From Eopsaltria australis (Eukaryota > Chordata > Aves > Passeriformes > Petroicidae), in contig JAVTVJ010000032.1 in NCBI GenBank assembly GCA_034509425.1, positions 5,715,501-5,779,500 on the forward strand: a DNA stretch of 64,000 nucleotides, read 5' to 3'. The number at the start of each line of letters is the position of its first letter. The stretch's first letter is position 1. Below are positions 36,901-51,900 of this stretch, piece after piece. Under the pieces are notes generated by a model, which searched no databases, was not told the origin of the DNA, and saw nothing but the letters and a program-made list of their open reading frames with translations. The position numbers were made by a program, and so were the translations under genes.

Positions 36901-39900
36901 AATGTTGTGTTCTCCTGACAGACTCCTTCAATATTATACCAGCAACTGGTTGCATAACAGGTATCTAGCTTTCCTTTCTGCCTCTCTGAGATGTTTCAAA
37001 TGATAGAAAACTGTAGTCTTACTACAAAGTGTAAATAAATACTTGTTTCATGTGTTTGCTGATTTTATTCCCTTTACATCAGCTAGGGAAATAGCCCAAT
37101 GTAAAACTTAGGAATCTTGCCAATGACTTGGATTCCTGCTTGCAACGTACAAAAAAAACCTGTAGAAGTTACTCTTGCCAAAGACATGAGAGGCTAACAT
37201 TGGTAGAATGACATTTAACTCCACCCAGTGGATTAATCAAAGAAAGGTTTAAAAGTTAGCTCTTAACATAAGTAAGCATTAGATGCTGGACTCAAAAAAT
37301 CCTGATTAATAAAATCTACAACCTCTTCCCTGTAAATCCAACTACTTAGTAGCCTAATTAGAGCCTAAGTGAAGTAATCCCTGTGCTCAATCTAAACACT
37401 GCATATAAACATGCTGGGAAACATTCTGTGCATGTTTAATATGGTACTGGTATCAACAGGTACTTTCTACATATGTTTTTTATATACATCCAAATGCTGG
37501 GCAGAATATTGCATGTCACCAGTGGGTAGAGCTTTGTGCCTGGTATGTGTCCTCTGAGCACAATGAATGTACCAGCACCAACAAACACAGGATGCTGGAA
37601 GGAGCTTCAGTATTAAACATGCCTTGTCCAGGCTGTGTGAAAGTTGGGTTCAGATCCCTCTTCACCTTGAAGCCTCTGTATTGCTTTACCTCATTGCAGG
37701 AAAACTAGGCTGAAGAAAATACTCTGTCCTGTTTGCATGAGTTGGGTGTCTGTGTTGTAGAGAGTACAAGATTTGTAGGACTATTCAGACAGCAGCTGGG
37801 GAAATCCTGCCTCTGCAACCCAGTAGTTTTGGCATTTAAATGGAAAAACAGGGATGTAGATCATGCTCCAAGTACCCCTTGTATTTTACGTAGAAAACAC
37901 CATTAAGCTAGATTGGGAATACTCTTAACTAACTGTATAACAGGCTTTCTCCTAAGCAGATGCCTGAACTATGGAAATAGTCACCTTTTTCCTCTGTTCT
38001 TATTCCATACTTTCCTAATAGCTAGGTGATGTGCAGGTTTGTGCACCTCAGTCTGAGGAGGGGTTTGTCCTTACTTCCTGGACTTGTAGTCTCACTGTAA
38101 TGAAGTGAGGATTCTACTTTCTATGCAAAGTGCAACTGCATTTTAAAGGGCTGTACAGAAAGGTGGTATATATTCACAGTTTATTTGATTCATTTTATTC
38201 CTAGGACTTGTCTTGGATGTTACAGGCTATTACTTCACAGTTTTGTTTTACCACATAAATCTTTGAGAGAAGCAGATGTTCTGCATTTTCTCCTGCATTT
38301 GTTTTTTCTTGGTTAACTCTGGATTGGGAGGTTTTGATTGTGCCTAATTTGCAGATGAATGATAAAATGACAAATGTTCTGTAGAACTGTTTCTGCTGTA
38401 CTCACAGCCTTCTTGGAGGGTCCTGACCTCTCCCTGACCTCTGCCCATGTTGTCACATGAAGGGATACATTTGTTAATTAGAAAACGGCTGTTGTGGACA
38501 GCTTCCTGTTCGGCTTTTGGGAAGGAAGGCAGCCCAAGGATGCACCGCAGTTCTGCCTCTGAGTTGTCTGTGGACTTTGGGCACTCTGTGCTTTGAATTC
38601 CTCATAGGAGTGGGTCCCTGAGTAGCACTGTGCATGTCCATCTTTGGACCATGTGCTAAATGTTCTTTACTTCCATCCCTGCATGTTTTCCTCCTTGAGG
38701 ACTTGAAAGGAACAATAAAACAAAAGTAAAATTCAGTGTGACAGTGCTACACAAGATAGTTGGACTTTTTCTTATGAAATATGTAGGGTTATGTGTATGC
38801 TTTGAATACCAGTGGAGAGCGTGGTGTCCCAGATTGCTGTTCATAATTCTGCTGCTGCCCTGCTCAGCAAATTGGTTTTCTTCTTGTGCCTTGTTTCCAT
38901 CATCCCTAAAATACTAAAACATTTTAACACCCTGTAAATTCTACTAATAAGAAGCAGTATGGTGAAATTTGAGTATTATGACTACTTTTTATATTAATAA
39001 CTTTGACACTTCAGTTGTATGTGGGCATCTCAGTAATTCAGACATGCAGAAGACCCAATGCTGGGAAAAAATGTGCTCTTTGTATGCTTCATTGGTAGCT
39101 GAAATTTCTTCTTTGGGGTGTACACTTTATATTGTCACTCTCCTCATTAAAAGCTATTGCCACTAAATTGCAGGATTTTAAAATGCTTGTTTGAGTACAT
39201 ATCTTGAAATACTTAAACATAAAAGAACCTTTGGGATGTGTGAAAAATACATATATTCTTTCTTAGAGTAGAAGAAACAGCCCCAGAGGTGCCGTTAATT
39301 CCGCCATGTTTGTCATAATTAAATTGACAATGATAGTTTTCATATGTAAGTGAATATCTGCTGAGGAAAATATTCCTTTTTCTTATTAGAAGTCAGTTGC
39401 TCATTTGTCACTCCTTCAAACACTTGAATTTGCTTTAGGGATTTTGGGGATTGGTTTTTTCGTAAGCTAGTAACTATAACCAGGAGGTAATTCATGTAGA
39501 ATTGTGTCCAATTCTACTCCTTTCCTTCTGTTGGTACAGAGACACTGTGTGTGCACTACTCTGCAGCTGTACAGAAGGGAGCTGGGTAGATTAGAAAAAG
39601 ACACAGTGAGTCTGGAGACTGCAGAACATAATAATAGTATCTTGGGTGATGTTCTAGCAATACCTGATAGTTACAGGGTATGTCAGAAGTTGACACTTTA
39701 CAGCAGTTCGTGTTTCACATCTATAGGTTATGCCGTAGTAACCTAATTGAGCAATTGGACTTCATTACTTTTGCTGCTTATTGAACAGTTGTGAATTTCA
39801 AAGGCTTATAAGTAAAAGTCTTTGTCATTCAAGTGTGCACTAAGTAAGTGTATCTTAGGGAAAAATTGAGTTTGGATTTTTTTTTGTGAGAATTTAGCAC

Positions 39901-42900
39901 ACATAAGGTTTTGTTATATGTGTTAAACATCAGAAGTTTGGGTGGTGATTTTTAATTACTGTGTGTCCTTAAACACCAGTTGGTGAACATTCTATTAAGT
40001 TATTCAGAGAGCTTCATGTGTCTTTTTGCCTTTACTGAATGGGTTGCTCTATTGATTTTGAATTACTAAGCCATGTTTTTTGCTTCTAGTTCTTGTACAA
40101 TTGTAAATAAATACAGGAATGTAAATTATACTGTTATAAAATAGGTGTATGCTCACAGGAAACAAGATTGTAATATGTTATATTAATGTTCCTATGCTTA
40201 AGTTCAAGTTTAAAGAAAAAAGTTTCATCATAGGCCTGCAAAACTCTGAAATTTTTGTTTTGATTTGGATTTGGAGGTGGTTTTTTGTTTATGTGGCTTT
40301 TTTATTGTTCAGACAAGAGTTTTATTTGCCAAATTCTAACTGTAGGTTCCTGAATCTTTAGCTTTAAGTTCAGTTGTTTGAGAATGTGCAGGAGGGTTTA
40401 CAGATTAATTATCTGACAAAGTTGCCCAATAAGTCACTTTTCAATCCAAAGAAACCTGTCTGGATTATAATTACCTCATTAGGCCATTTAAAATAGAAAG
40501 AATGCATATTTTAAAGATCTTTCAATAGCACAGTGAAATCCTTAACATGCCACAAAATATGTCTGAGGTTCAGCTGTAGAAAAAACCTGAATACTTCAGT
40601 ACTGTGATTATGTCTTTGAAGAGTTGTAATTGTCAGAAACATGGTTGTAAGCTGATGTTTCTTAGCTATGTTTTTTTTCTTATTATCATCATTGTCATCT
40701 GTTGTTTGAGTGGTATTCCATTCACCAAAGAAGTCTACACAATGGAAATGTCATTTGGAAGTATGATGTCAGTGTTCCCTTGTAGGAGCATGATTATCAT
40801 ATCAAGCACTTTAATACACACACTTCTCCTTCAACAGGCTCGGCAGATGGCAGCTGTCCTTCTGCGCCGCCTGTTGTCATCTGCATTTGAAGAAGTTTAT
40901 CCAGCTCTGTCACCAGAGGATCAGACATCAGTCAAGAGTGAATTGCTGCTCTTTATCCAGTTAGAAATGCAGTCCACTATGAGAAAGAAAATATGTGACA
41001 TAGTCGCTGAATTGGCCAGGAATTTAATAGGTACTTTATTTATATAAGTTGATACTGTGGTAAAATGTTTATGTATTGATAGTGTTTTTATTTGTATCTC
41101 TTGTTCTCTAGTCCTGCTTAGGTGTTTCCATGTGATGTGCTAACTGATTCCATGGCTTATAATAGAACCTAGTATTTGTTCACATTATCCTTGATCAGAT
41201 AAAAATAAAATTCTTAAACTCTGCTTTTTAAATTGCTCGAGTTTAGGTGAGATTGTACTAATGTTTATAAATCAAGTTTTGTGTAAATTGTCATAAATTA
41301 TGCTGAACATTGCATCAGTTTCTGCTATATGGCAGTAAACAGAGATGATCTGTTCTGGAGTGTTTCTAGATTAAACATTTCACTGTATTTTACATTGTGA
41401 TTTAGACGTGTCTTCAGATCAGGGTTTTTAAAATTAATTTCAGTAGTGATGACTGGTTTTCATGCACGATTGAGATCTCTCACCACTCTGAAGTTTGCTT
41501 ATCCTACAACTTTGTTGTGTTTAATGTAGATGAAGATGGCAACAATCAGTGGCCAGAAGTTCTGAAATTCTTATTTGACTCCGTCAGCTCTCAGAATGTG
41601 GGACTGCGTGAGGCTGCTCTACATATTTTCTGGTAAGCTATATTTTTGTAGGATAGCAAAATCATGTCTGAAAATATAAGAAAAACTGTCACAATTAATT
41701 AACTAGTAATCATTTTAATTTCATTTATTTTGTTGTATTCTGGTTTACTTAACTCTAACAAGTACAGTTACAATCTATAGCTTAAACAATGGAGAAGTTT
41801 GAAATAGTAGTCTAACCTTAACTTGTGGGAATTTTTATTAATGTTTTGGTCTTATCCTTAGGAATTTTCCTGGGATTTTTGGGAATCAACAGCAACACTA
41901 TTTGGATGTCATTAAGAGAATGCTGGTTCAGTGTATGCAAGATCAGGAGCATCCCTCAGTAAGATCTTTATGTTCTTCTGGGATTTTAATATGTTCTGAG
42001 CATAGTGACTCAGTTCTCAAACATAAAGGTTAAACCATAGATTTCAACCACTGAATTGCATTACCTGAAACTGATATGCATACAGAGTTCTGACTGCCTG
42101 CTGCAAAACACAAGGCTCAGATCCTTCTGTGGTCTTAAAGCTGACTGGTTGCTCATATCTGTGTTGCTTAGGCCCAGATTCTTCCCTAGTTATGCTTGGA
42201 GAAATACAGTTGCAGTGGCCCCAAGCAGATGGGGTTTTAGCCAGCAGCATTGAGGGGTCAGAAACTCCTTTTTAAATTCTCTTTCTGGCCTTTGTGTTTT
42301 ACAGTGTAAGTCTGTAATGTCTCTACATACAGTATCTGTACATGGTATGTCTCAAAATTCTGAATATACAACAGCTCCTTGAACTGTTTGTGCATGCTTT
42401 GCTCTAAGGGTGTGTAAGCAAGCCTTGCTTTTCTGTAAGGCTTCAGATTCGTTGATTTCTGCAGAGAATTGTACTTTGAAAATGTTTCTCTTGTTGTGGA
42501 AAATGCTGGGCAGGGATAGGAAACCCTGCTGTGGGATATGGGTTCAGTTTGCTGCTCTCCCATGGATTTACTTTTTCTGACCTTTGAAAGTCAACTGAGT
42601 AACATTTTCTAAAGTACCACAAGTCATGCCTTTAAAGAAACATGTCTTAAACACTTAGATCACACTTCTTGAAAACTGAGACTGACACTTGCATGCACAT
42701 TTGAAGTTTTGATGGAAGTTGAAAACAATAGGGTTTTTTTGCTCTTTTTCATGAAATGAAAACCACCAAAACAAAAAGAAAAACTAGGGAATACTTGCCA
42801 TCTCATAATACGATGAACATTTTGTATTGTGGATGACGTAGATGCTGAAGGTCTTCATCATCACTTTACCTTAATTTGAAGTAAAATGTAAAATCCCGTG

Positions 42901-45900
42901 TTAAAAACTAGCAAAGGCATGTTTCAGTACTAGTTTCTCACATTTATTTCTGCAATCATGTCTTTTAGATCAAGACTTTGTCTGCTAGAGCAGCAGCTGC
43001 ATTTGTGCTTGCTAATGAGCTCAATGCTCCCCTTCTTAAACATTTTGCAGACTTGCTACCTGGAATCTTGCAGGTAAGAAACCAAACAAGTAACACTTCA
43101 TGTGCCATTACTGTCTGTATTGACTATATCCAAATGTAAATCGTTGGTCTTCCAATTTGTGAATTTTTGCTGAGACCTGAATTGACTGAGCCTGTTAGCC
43201 AGACAGCAGTTGCCAACAAGATAAAGTGGAGACTAATAAGGAATTTTGCAAACAGAGGATAATTGATAGGTTTTAAGGAACATAGCTCAGTGCTGAATAA
43301 CTTACACAGTGTTACAGTGGTAAATGAGTTAAAATTCTTTGTAAGATATATAGGCCAAAATAATACCATGGTTTTAAATTAACCATGATATTGAAATATA
43401 GTTTAAATATGAGCTACCCTGAGATTTGAAGTAATCTGTAGTTGGGGAATTCATGGACTTGTGATATACTGTATCTCATCACTTTAGAGGAAAGCATAGA
43501 ATTATTTGAACATAGATTCTGAGACTGAGAACAAGAGTCTGTAGAAATGATCTTTATTGTTTGATAAATTAGGAAATTGCAAATAAAATGCCATTTTAAG
43601 CTTCATATAATATGTGACACTTGATTCGATCTCTTGGATGGATGAATTCAAGCAAAAGTTGAAATTCTAGTATAAGGTTACTTACTTTTGCAGAGAAGCC
43701 TATTGTAAATCAAACCAGAGAGAAAAATGGTTTGAGCTCTGAAGGATGACAGTTGCCCTTTCTATATCAAGAAACAGTGGAAGCAACTAAGTACCTATGA
43801 TAACACAGGAAGTGCACTTCTGGTGATTTTAGATTAGACTAAATTTACATTAAAGACAGACTTCTCACTACAGTCAGAACAGCAGGTTCCTGTTGACAGT
43901 GTGAGCTGTAAACTGCGTGTGCTTTGTGGCAAGCTGAAGAAAAATTGTGCCAAATGTATTGGCGTCTGCAACTGATGGAATTCTGCTTGATCTTAAATAG
44001 AAACTGAGAGGAATTTATTCAAATCATCTGAACTTGAAAATGGGCTATAGTGTGTATAAGTTAAGTGTTTTGATATTGAGGTCTCTATTTGGTGGTTAGT
44101 CCCTGTCTATGCGTTTGTCTATAGCAGTTTTGTTGTTTAGAAGTTGTAACTGCCTTAGGGGACCTTGGCTACACAGTACTGTGTAAGTGGGGGCAAGGCA
44201 GGGTTTGGGGTGGTCATACAATTTGTCTTGATGTTTGGCACTTAAATAGTGTGTGGGTTTTAGATTTCGGGCTAATAGCCCACTCTGTGTGCTATAACTT
44301 TCAATGCTACTATTGCACTATTTAGACACTGTAACAACACATACTTGTATTTTCAAGCTTTCTTTTGCAAATAGAGTGCACAGAGCTGTGTTATGAAATC
44401 TGTCTTTTTAAAGTACTTACTGCAGGAAGAACTAGATTTTCTGGCTGTGGTAACACAAGATGGATATGAAGATCCGAGTTTATAAATAGGAATGTGTTAG
44501 AATAGTGGTGAGTGACCTTTGGAGACAGTTGGATGCTTTTTTTGTTGCTGTTGAAATTCGTTTTGTTGAAATACTGACATGGTAAAAAAGCTAAAAATAA
44601 GATTCTGACTCGGCATATCAGTCCTTTCAGTACAAGATCTATAATGGTTATGCTGGAAGTTGAACTTTCAAAACTGGCAGTTGAAACTTTTACCCAAAGC
44701 TTTATCTTGCAAAGGAGGTAAAAGGAGATACAACTTCAGACTTCCTTGGATGTTGTTTGATACTACAGAAAAGTGCCTCTGCCTTTTAGGGCTCACTTTT
44801 CACTTTGAGGTGCTTTCTTCAGAAAACCAATCCTGCTTTAAAAAACTGTCAGAGTTGCAATGGGTATAAAATACAGTTTTACAGAAAATTCCAGTAAATA
44901 TTACATTGTCCTTTGTGAGGATCAGAGGATGTGGTAGCTATTAGACCAAAGGGCCTCAACTGTGACAGATTTTTTTTTTTTTTCCAGATTTTTCCAGAAT
45001 ATTTCTGGTACTAGAAGATGCTTTCTTCTGTGTTGAAAGTATGGGTTATATAAGTGCCACTATCAAAAATGTTGAATTCTAGACTTAAATATTAAAAATC
45101 ACTTAGTTACTCACTTCAAAAAATGTTTCAATTAGGAAGACATAAAATACTTTGCTAATGAAAATTCCTTTCAAAACCCTAGAAGTGTGTCTCAAGACTT
45201 TTTTCTTTGGAGCTTTGTTTACTTGTAGATTCTAACACCATTGAGTAACTGTTCTGTTTTGGCACTGAAATATCACTGTCATCAGTTAAAAGTAAGTTTT
45301 AAATTACTTTTCAGAATGTGAATATGGGTTAGGAAAGATAGTTGCAAAAAGTTTGATTTCTTTCTCTCTTTTCCATGTCTGTGACTGAAGGCTGAAAGGT
45401 CTGCTTTAATTTAGTGGCTCTCGAGGGATGTCTGGGAAAAACCTCTTTAATCTTGTGGTTCCTGGTGTTTATAAGCATAAGCTATTCAAAACTTTTCTCA
45501 CATAACCAGCAAAAGAGGAGTTAGGCTAATTTTCCTTCTTTTGGGCAGAGTTACTTCTGTTAAATGGATTTTGAAGTTGTTCTTGTCAGAACTCAGTGGT
45601 TTTGCATGTTGGAGCCTCTGATGTGTGACCTTAATTCTTTCTAATTGTCTGCAGTGTTAGATTTGAACATTGTGAGGCATAACTTAGTCATAGAAAGCTT
45701 GTAGTTTTGGATGCTGCGTAGTATCCTGTTACGGATTTGTGCACACAGGTCACCATAGCAGGGTCTGACTCTGGGATCCTGCTGAAAGTCAGACTGAAGG
45801 CTTCCAATTAATTGTATTCTATTAATTCTCAGGTTACAGCTTGAGCTGGTGCCTCCAGAGAGGGACCCCTACCCCAGTTCATGCCTCTTAATTGTACATG

Positions 45901-48900
45901 TGCCACTGCTGGCCCAGTCCCCAGCCATTTACTTATAGTTGGTGTTCTCTGGATTTTTTACTGGTTTTCACTGTTGCAGGGCTGATCTTCTGATGAAGTT
46001 ACTTCATTCTCTTGGAATTGTCTGCTTGATTCTTATCTTGTTAGTTCTGCTTGTTTCTGCTGGAATCAACTAGTTCATTGTTAGAAGCATTAGTTTTAAC
46101 AAAAAGTTTACTCTGGTCAGTTCTTGTGGCTTAAGGCTTTGGCTACTTAGCTACTAATGCTAAATGAGACTGTTCAGAGGAACAAGAGTACAATTAATGA
46201 AGTTCATTCTATAACATTGGTCCTATTCACAATGTTGTTTGTTTTTATTTAATCTTATCTACATCTTATCTTTTTATAGGCTCTAAATGATTCCTGCTAC
46301 CGAAATGATGATTCTGTTCTGAAATCCCTTGTAGAAATTGCAGATTCTGTTCCTAAGTATTTACGACCACATTTAGAAGCTACTTTGCAACTAACTCTGA
46401 AGGTAAAGCTAGGAATATTTTTAAGAATCACTTTTTCCACCCCACAACTTCTGTTCTAACCATTTACTCTGATCTTTTGGGTTGTAGTTGTGTGCAGATG
46501 CCAGTCTCAGTAACATGCAGCGTCAGTTGGCACTTGAAGTCATTGTGGCCTTGTCAGAAACTGCTGCTGCTATGCTGAGGAGGCATACAAGTATTATTGC
46601 ACAAGCCAGTAAGTATTTTCCTCATTTTATTTGTTGAAACAGTCGTCCTTTTCAGTATTAAATTGACTTTGCAGTTGGTCAGTGGCAAAATGACATCTAA
46701 ACTGAGCATTTGCTGGTGCTGGTAACTTAAGAAAGCTCAAGTCAGTGTCACCTAATGGAGTAACCCCCTTCCTATTGTGTCTCTTCATAAATTAATCTGT
46801 GCCTACACCACATCAAAAATTTGAATAAAAATACAGTGGACTCTTATTATGAGATGTTTCCAAGGAAAACACTACTTGCATGCTTTTCTGTTGGATTTGG
46901 AAAATTTTACTGTAACAAAAAAAGAAAGGCATTTAGTTTTGAAGTTTGGTATGTAGGCCAGATACTCTGTGGTGCTGGCAAGTGAAGACTGAAGGAATTC
47001 AGCATGCATGTTGAGCAGCAGTGGTGAGTTAAAGCTGTGAATTGAAAAATCAGATGCTGGTATAAATACATAGAAATAATCTAGTTAGTCTATTTAACAT
47101 GCAGATGGTAAAGTATTTGAAAAGGTGCTTTTTAAATCGTGCATTATTGAAATGCTAAAAAGAAATGTCTTCTGGGCAGCCCCAGCATCAATACTGTTTG
47201 CACTGGTGTTTCTCTGCCTTTTAAACCCTTTTTGTGACTAAGTCAGGGCACTGGCACAGCAGTGTAGCCTGCTTTTCCCTCCCTGTCACACTTGTGTTTG
47301 TGTTTGCTTGTTTTCTGAAACTTGCATAAAAGGGAACTTTTTTTGTGTGAGGAGAAGTTGTATAGACATCACTAAAATTATAAAACTTCTGTTGGAAAAT
47401 GTTGTAAACTGGATCTACTTGGCTTAAGTGTTTAAAATATTGAGAAAAAGTTTTGTTTGTTAGCAGAATAGTTTTTTAAAGTGGAGGTTCTTTTAGAACA
47501 TATTTTGAAATTTGTAAATTTTCAGAACACTCTATTTCCACTCCATCCTGTAGCTTGTTGGAATTATTAACGCTTGGCACTTGCTCACCCCACATCATTA
47601 CAAGCTTCTTACATGTTCAGAAGAGAAGTACCTCTTACCTCTTTAGAATGTATTCCTGTTATTTTAGGTTGCTAGTTGCTGGGTAGGAGTGAAATACTTC
47701 TGTTAAGATAAAGCATCATATGGGAATGAAATGCCTTTCATTTGCAATTCCTTGTAAAATTAGTCTTATTATTAATGTATCATTAAGGAGAAACGCATTT
47801 ATTTTGCAGAGCTGGTAAAGCAGTTGTGTTCAGGGAATTATAAAAAGGTAGCAAGAAAGGATTGCTTTTGTCTTGGCTTTGTGTCTTAGTTTAAAAGGTT
47901 TTCTGTTTTCATTCAAATGAGAAGATCACTTGATACTCGCAACTAGAACTGGGACATAGGCAAAATTGTCGTCTTGTGCTGGTTTTACTGAGCACAGTGC
48001 TGGTTTAGGAGTGTGTGTGTCTTGTGTGCCAGTTAGCTGCTCAGGAATCCACTTGGATTAAGACTTCCCTTCTTGAGCTCACAGGATTGCAGAGAGTTTT
48101 ATTGCTCTCATAAGAAGCAGGTTTAGTGGGCTTATGCTTAACTTGTTTGTAAGAGTCTATATTTTGGCAGTAATTAAATTTTGAGGGCTTGTTGGGACAA
48201 TGTTGGAATTTCTATGCACACTCTTTTTTTAAAAAACTCTCTGTGAAACTACACTTACTGGCAACGACATTCACATAAAACATCAGGAAGAAACAAGATA
48301 TTGTAGGTTCTAGATAGAATGATGGCCAGAGTGCATTGGGTTACAGTTTGTTCTCAGCCTTGTTTGTTAGTAGCAACAAACACTGACATGACTTTTTGGA
48401 GCCACAGAGCACTTATGTCAAATGATGCTTGTCTTCCATATTCCATAGGTGGTGTGACAATCCATGGTTCTCATGTGTGTGCTTACACCTGTCTGTGTCT
48501 GAAAAACTTCTGGACTGCAATACTTTGGCATTTTTTTTGAGGTCTAATCAATGTATATAAAACTGACATGTGGGCATTATGCTCGAGAGATCATAGCGTC
48601 TGTTAAGTTATCTTGGTAGTTTATAAAAGCCCTCTTGAGGCTTTTGCAGCCATAGAATATTCTCTGTCTGAAGATACATAGCCACATCAAGTAAATAAAT
48701 CCATTATTTGATCTTTTTTTGATACTTGCCCTACAATGCTGTCAATGAGCAATTTTTTTTCTGTCATCGGTTCACCAGAAATTTCTCATCTGTCCAGATA
48801 TGTGGTGGTGAGTTTGCTTAGGGTGCTGTCTCTGAGGTAGATGACAGTAGCATAGGTATATTATGAAATTCAGCAGTTGCAATGTACTTGATCAGTTGCA

Positions 48901-51900
48901 GTAAATCTCATTAGCAGCACAGACAGTTACTGGATGCCTACTAGTTTTTCACGTAGGTTACTGTAAAGGGCAGTTAGCTATGATGGCTGTCTTCAAGGTG
49001 TGTAGTAGGCTGTCCTAAAGAAATTGTTAAAGGTCCAAGGTTGAGTATTTGACTGAAACCTTTTCTGAAACTTTGTTGCATAAATGATAGTAAATTCAAG
49101 CAACTGCTCTGAGTGATTGGTGTGTAATACAAAGTAAAGAAATTCTTAAGAGCGCCTTACTTGGCTGTGAAAGTACAAGGTGGACTTTTTAACTCTTGTG
49201 CTTCTGAAGGGCACCAGAACTGGCAGACTTAGAGCAGACAAACCACTATGCTCCTTCCTCCTGTGAGAACTCCTGTCAGAATAGGTGATGCTCACTGCAC
49301 AGTAGTTTAATGCTGTAATAGAGATTGTATAATAGTCTCTATAAAGACATAGAATGAGAAGAATGGACATAATCAATCTACAGAGGTAGAAGCAGAAAAC
49401 TGGTGGGTTATAATGTGCAAAATCTGTTCATTGTTCAAAAGAAAAATTTGCATTAGGTGGGAAAAAGGAAATCTCAAGTTCTAAACCATGGCCTCATTGT
49501 AAGAGAAAAGCTTTATGCTAAGTGACCACTGTACATATAGCTAGCAAAATTTATTATGTTAATAAAACTGAGGATTCAGGAGTATTCTTTCATAACTAAT
49601 AGTCTTTCATTAGTAATGTTCAAAGGATGATGTCAGAGTTTCAGAAAAGTTAAGGAAGTATATCGGAGTTCTTAAGGCATATAATACTGTTTTTAACTCT
49701 TTAAAGAACATAGACTTTATTAAGAAACTTGCTTTTTGTAATTGTCATGATTTACAAAAAAATATTGAGTCTTGGTAAGTTATACGCTCAAGATGTTTTA
49801 CTCTCAATTTGAATGTTCTGGAAATACTTCTCTGGCAATCAATTCTGAATTACTGACTGATGCCATTTGACAGACTTGGCCATCTGCTACTGGAAGAAGA
49901 GCTATTTTTCTTAAAAAATTTTTGAAAGGAAAAAACCTAAAATTCATGCTTGTTATTTGAGAATCTATTTTAAAGAGATCAGACTGAGATTAAAACTCTT
50001 TTTCAGTTCCTCAGATGTTAGCAATGATGGTTGACTTGGAAGAAGATGAAGATTGGGCAAATGCAGACGAACTTGCAGATGATGATTTTGACAGGTAATT
50101 ATGAAACCAGTTATCAAGGTTATGGCTAAAGGCACATTTAAAGTGCAGAATGCAAATGCCTGCAGTGCATTACTTTTTCTTTATTCAAGAAACTGTTGTA
50201 ATTTTGTTCCTTCAGTCATGAGCAGTTTATATGTAGGTTACTTAGCTAATGTTCAGCAAGGAAGTAAATTATTTCAGTTTTCATATTTGCTATAATTAGA
50301 CAAGTTTCATGTCCCTGTGTTTGCTGTTCTGTACTGTTGTAGCTTTTCAAAGCCTCTAGCTTTTGTTTTTTCTGTCATTTATATTACTCAGTTCAGAAGT
50401 CAGTACCTCCTAATCCTCTAAATTGAGGGCTAATCCTGGAGTTAGCTGGAAGCCAGGTTGAAGCATATTGACCTGTTTAATCAGCTACAACCAATCTCTT
50501 CGTATTTTTCTGTATCTATGCCCTTGAAAATGCATTGTTTTAGGAGAAAGGTGACTTTGAAAGGATGTCATCATGCACAGTGAAATTCCTTGTTGGATTT
50601 CATCTTTTTCCAAAATACTATAATTTTGCTGTTATTTTAAATCCCATGTTAAGGCTAGCAATAATTTATCTTGTGTGTTAGGCAAGAAAGATCTAAAGAT
50701 GTCCAGTCATTTGGATTTACCGATTTCTACATAATTTGTAGCTTGCTCCAACTTTTTACTACAATAGTGGTTTGTGTACAGCATCCTGTTACATTTGTTC
50801 TTGTCCAGCTACTGTTAAGAGTGAAGTAGAAGAAAGCAGAATTAGGTGTAGGAGGTAACTATCTCCACATTTCTACAAAGACATGGTTGCTGATTTTTCA
50901 GTCTAGACACTTCTTTGACATACCTGGCTCATCCAGACTTAAAAGTAATTAGTGTTTTGAGACAATTTATCACAGAACACTTACAGATCTTCACAGGAAA
51001 TAGACAATAGAAGAGATACGAGTTTACCCTGAGCTGTAAAACAAGTTCTAATAGATAGCTGGCATGTAAAGACACCTATAGAACTGATGCATAGGAATTT
51101 ATGAAATAATCTGTTTAATCTTTGCCTTACTTGAAATAATTTTTTTAGTTCTCTTTGGTTATGAAATTGAAAGTGAGCTGTCCTTTCTTCTCTCCCTCAC
51201 ATAGTAGACCATACCCTTTTAACCTGTTTCCTCAGTGTTGAAATTTTGCTACATAGGTGTCAGGCACCACCACTGCAGTCAGGTTTGTTAAGTATTTGAA
51301 TCTTTTTAGTCCATGAAATTTCAAGGGGGAATAGAATATTCAAGTTCAAATCCTTATCAAGCCTTTCAGGATGTGGAAATTCATTCAGATGGTTTCCTTT
51401 AGGCAACTTAGTAAGTATGCTGAGTCATCCACTTGAGGCATTCCATTTTCTCTTTATTGTCAGCAGAGTAACTTTGTTCTTCTAAATACTGCTTAGCTGC
51501 CTATGGATTTTATAATGAAAATTTTCATTTTCTTTGTTAGAAGTCACAAGTAGAGTGAGCACAGATCAGAAAACAAATCATATTTAACAACCTTAGCCTG
51601 AAAGAGAAACGTAGCTCCTTTGGCCCTTGAAGTGTTAGGAGAGCTTGAGGCTCAGACACAAACTACTGGACATGAGCTGCTCTCTGGTGGTCGTGTGTGT
51701 GAGGGCAGCTTTTCTTTTAGCAGGATCACTCCTGATGCTGCTCTGTGCTTCCCACCATTGAAGCTGTCCTTTGTGGAGCATTCAGTGGCTGATGTGCATG
51801 CTAACGTCTCCTGGTGCTTGAGTCTTTGTAGCTTCATAAGAAGACTGAAGATTTTGTGCAGTCCCAGGAACAGGCTAATGATCATCAGGCTGCACCCTAG

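Noticed and set aside
40604..40837. Extension of IPO5 exon 3 upstream to an ATG at 40604
   Set aside because: The region is intron: it contains the acceptor tract ending at 40837 and the protein there ([12 protein letters not shown]) does not match IPO5.
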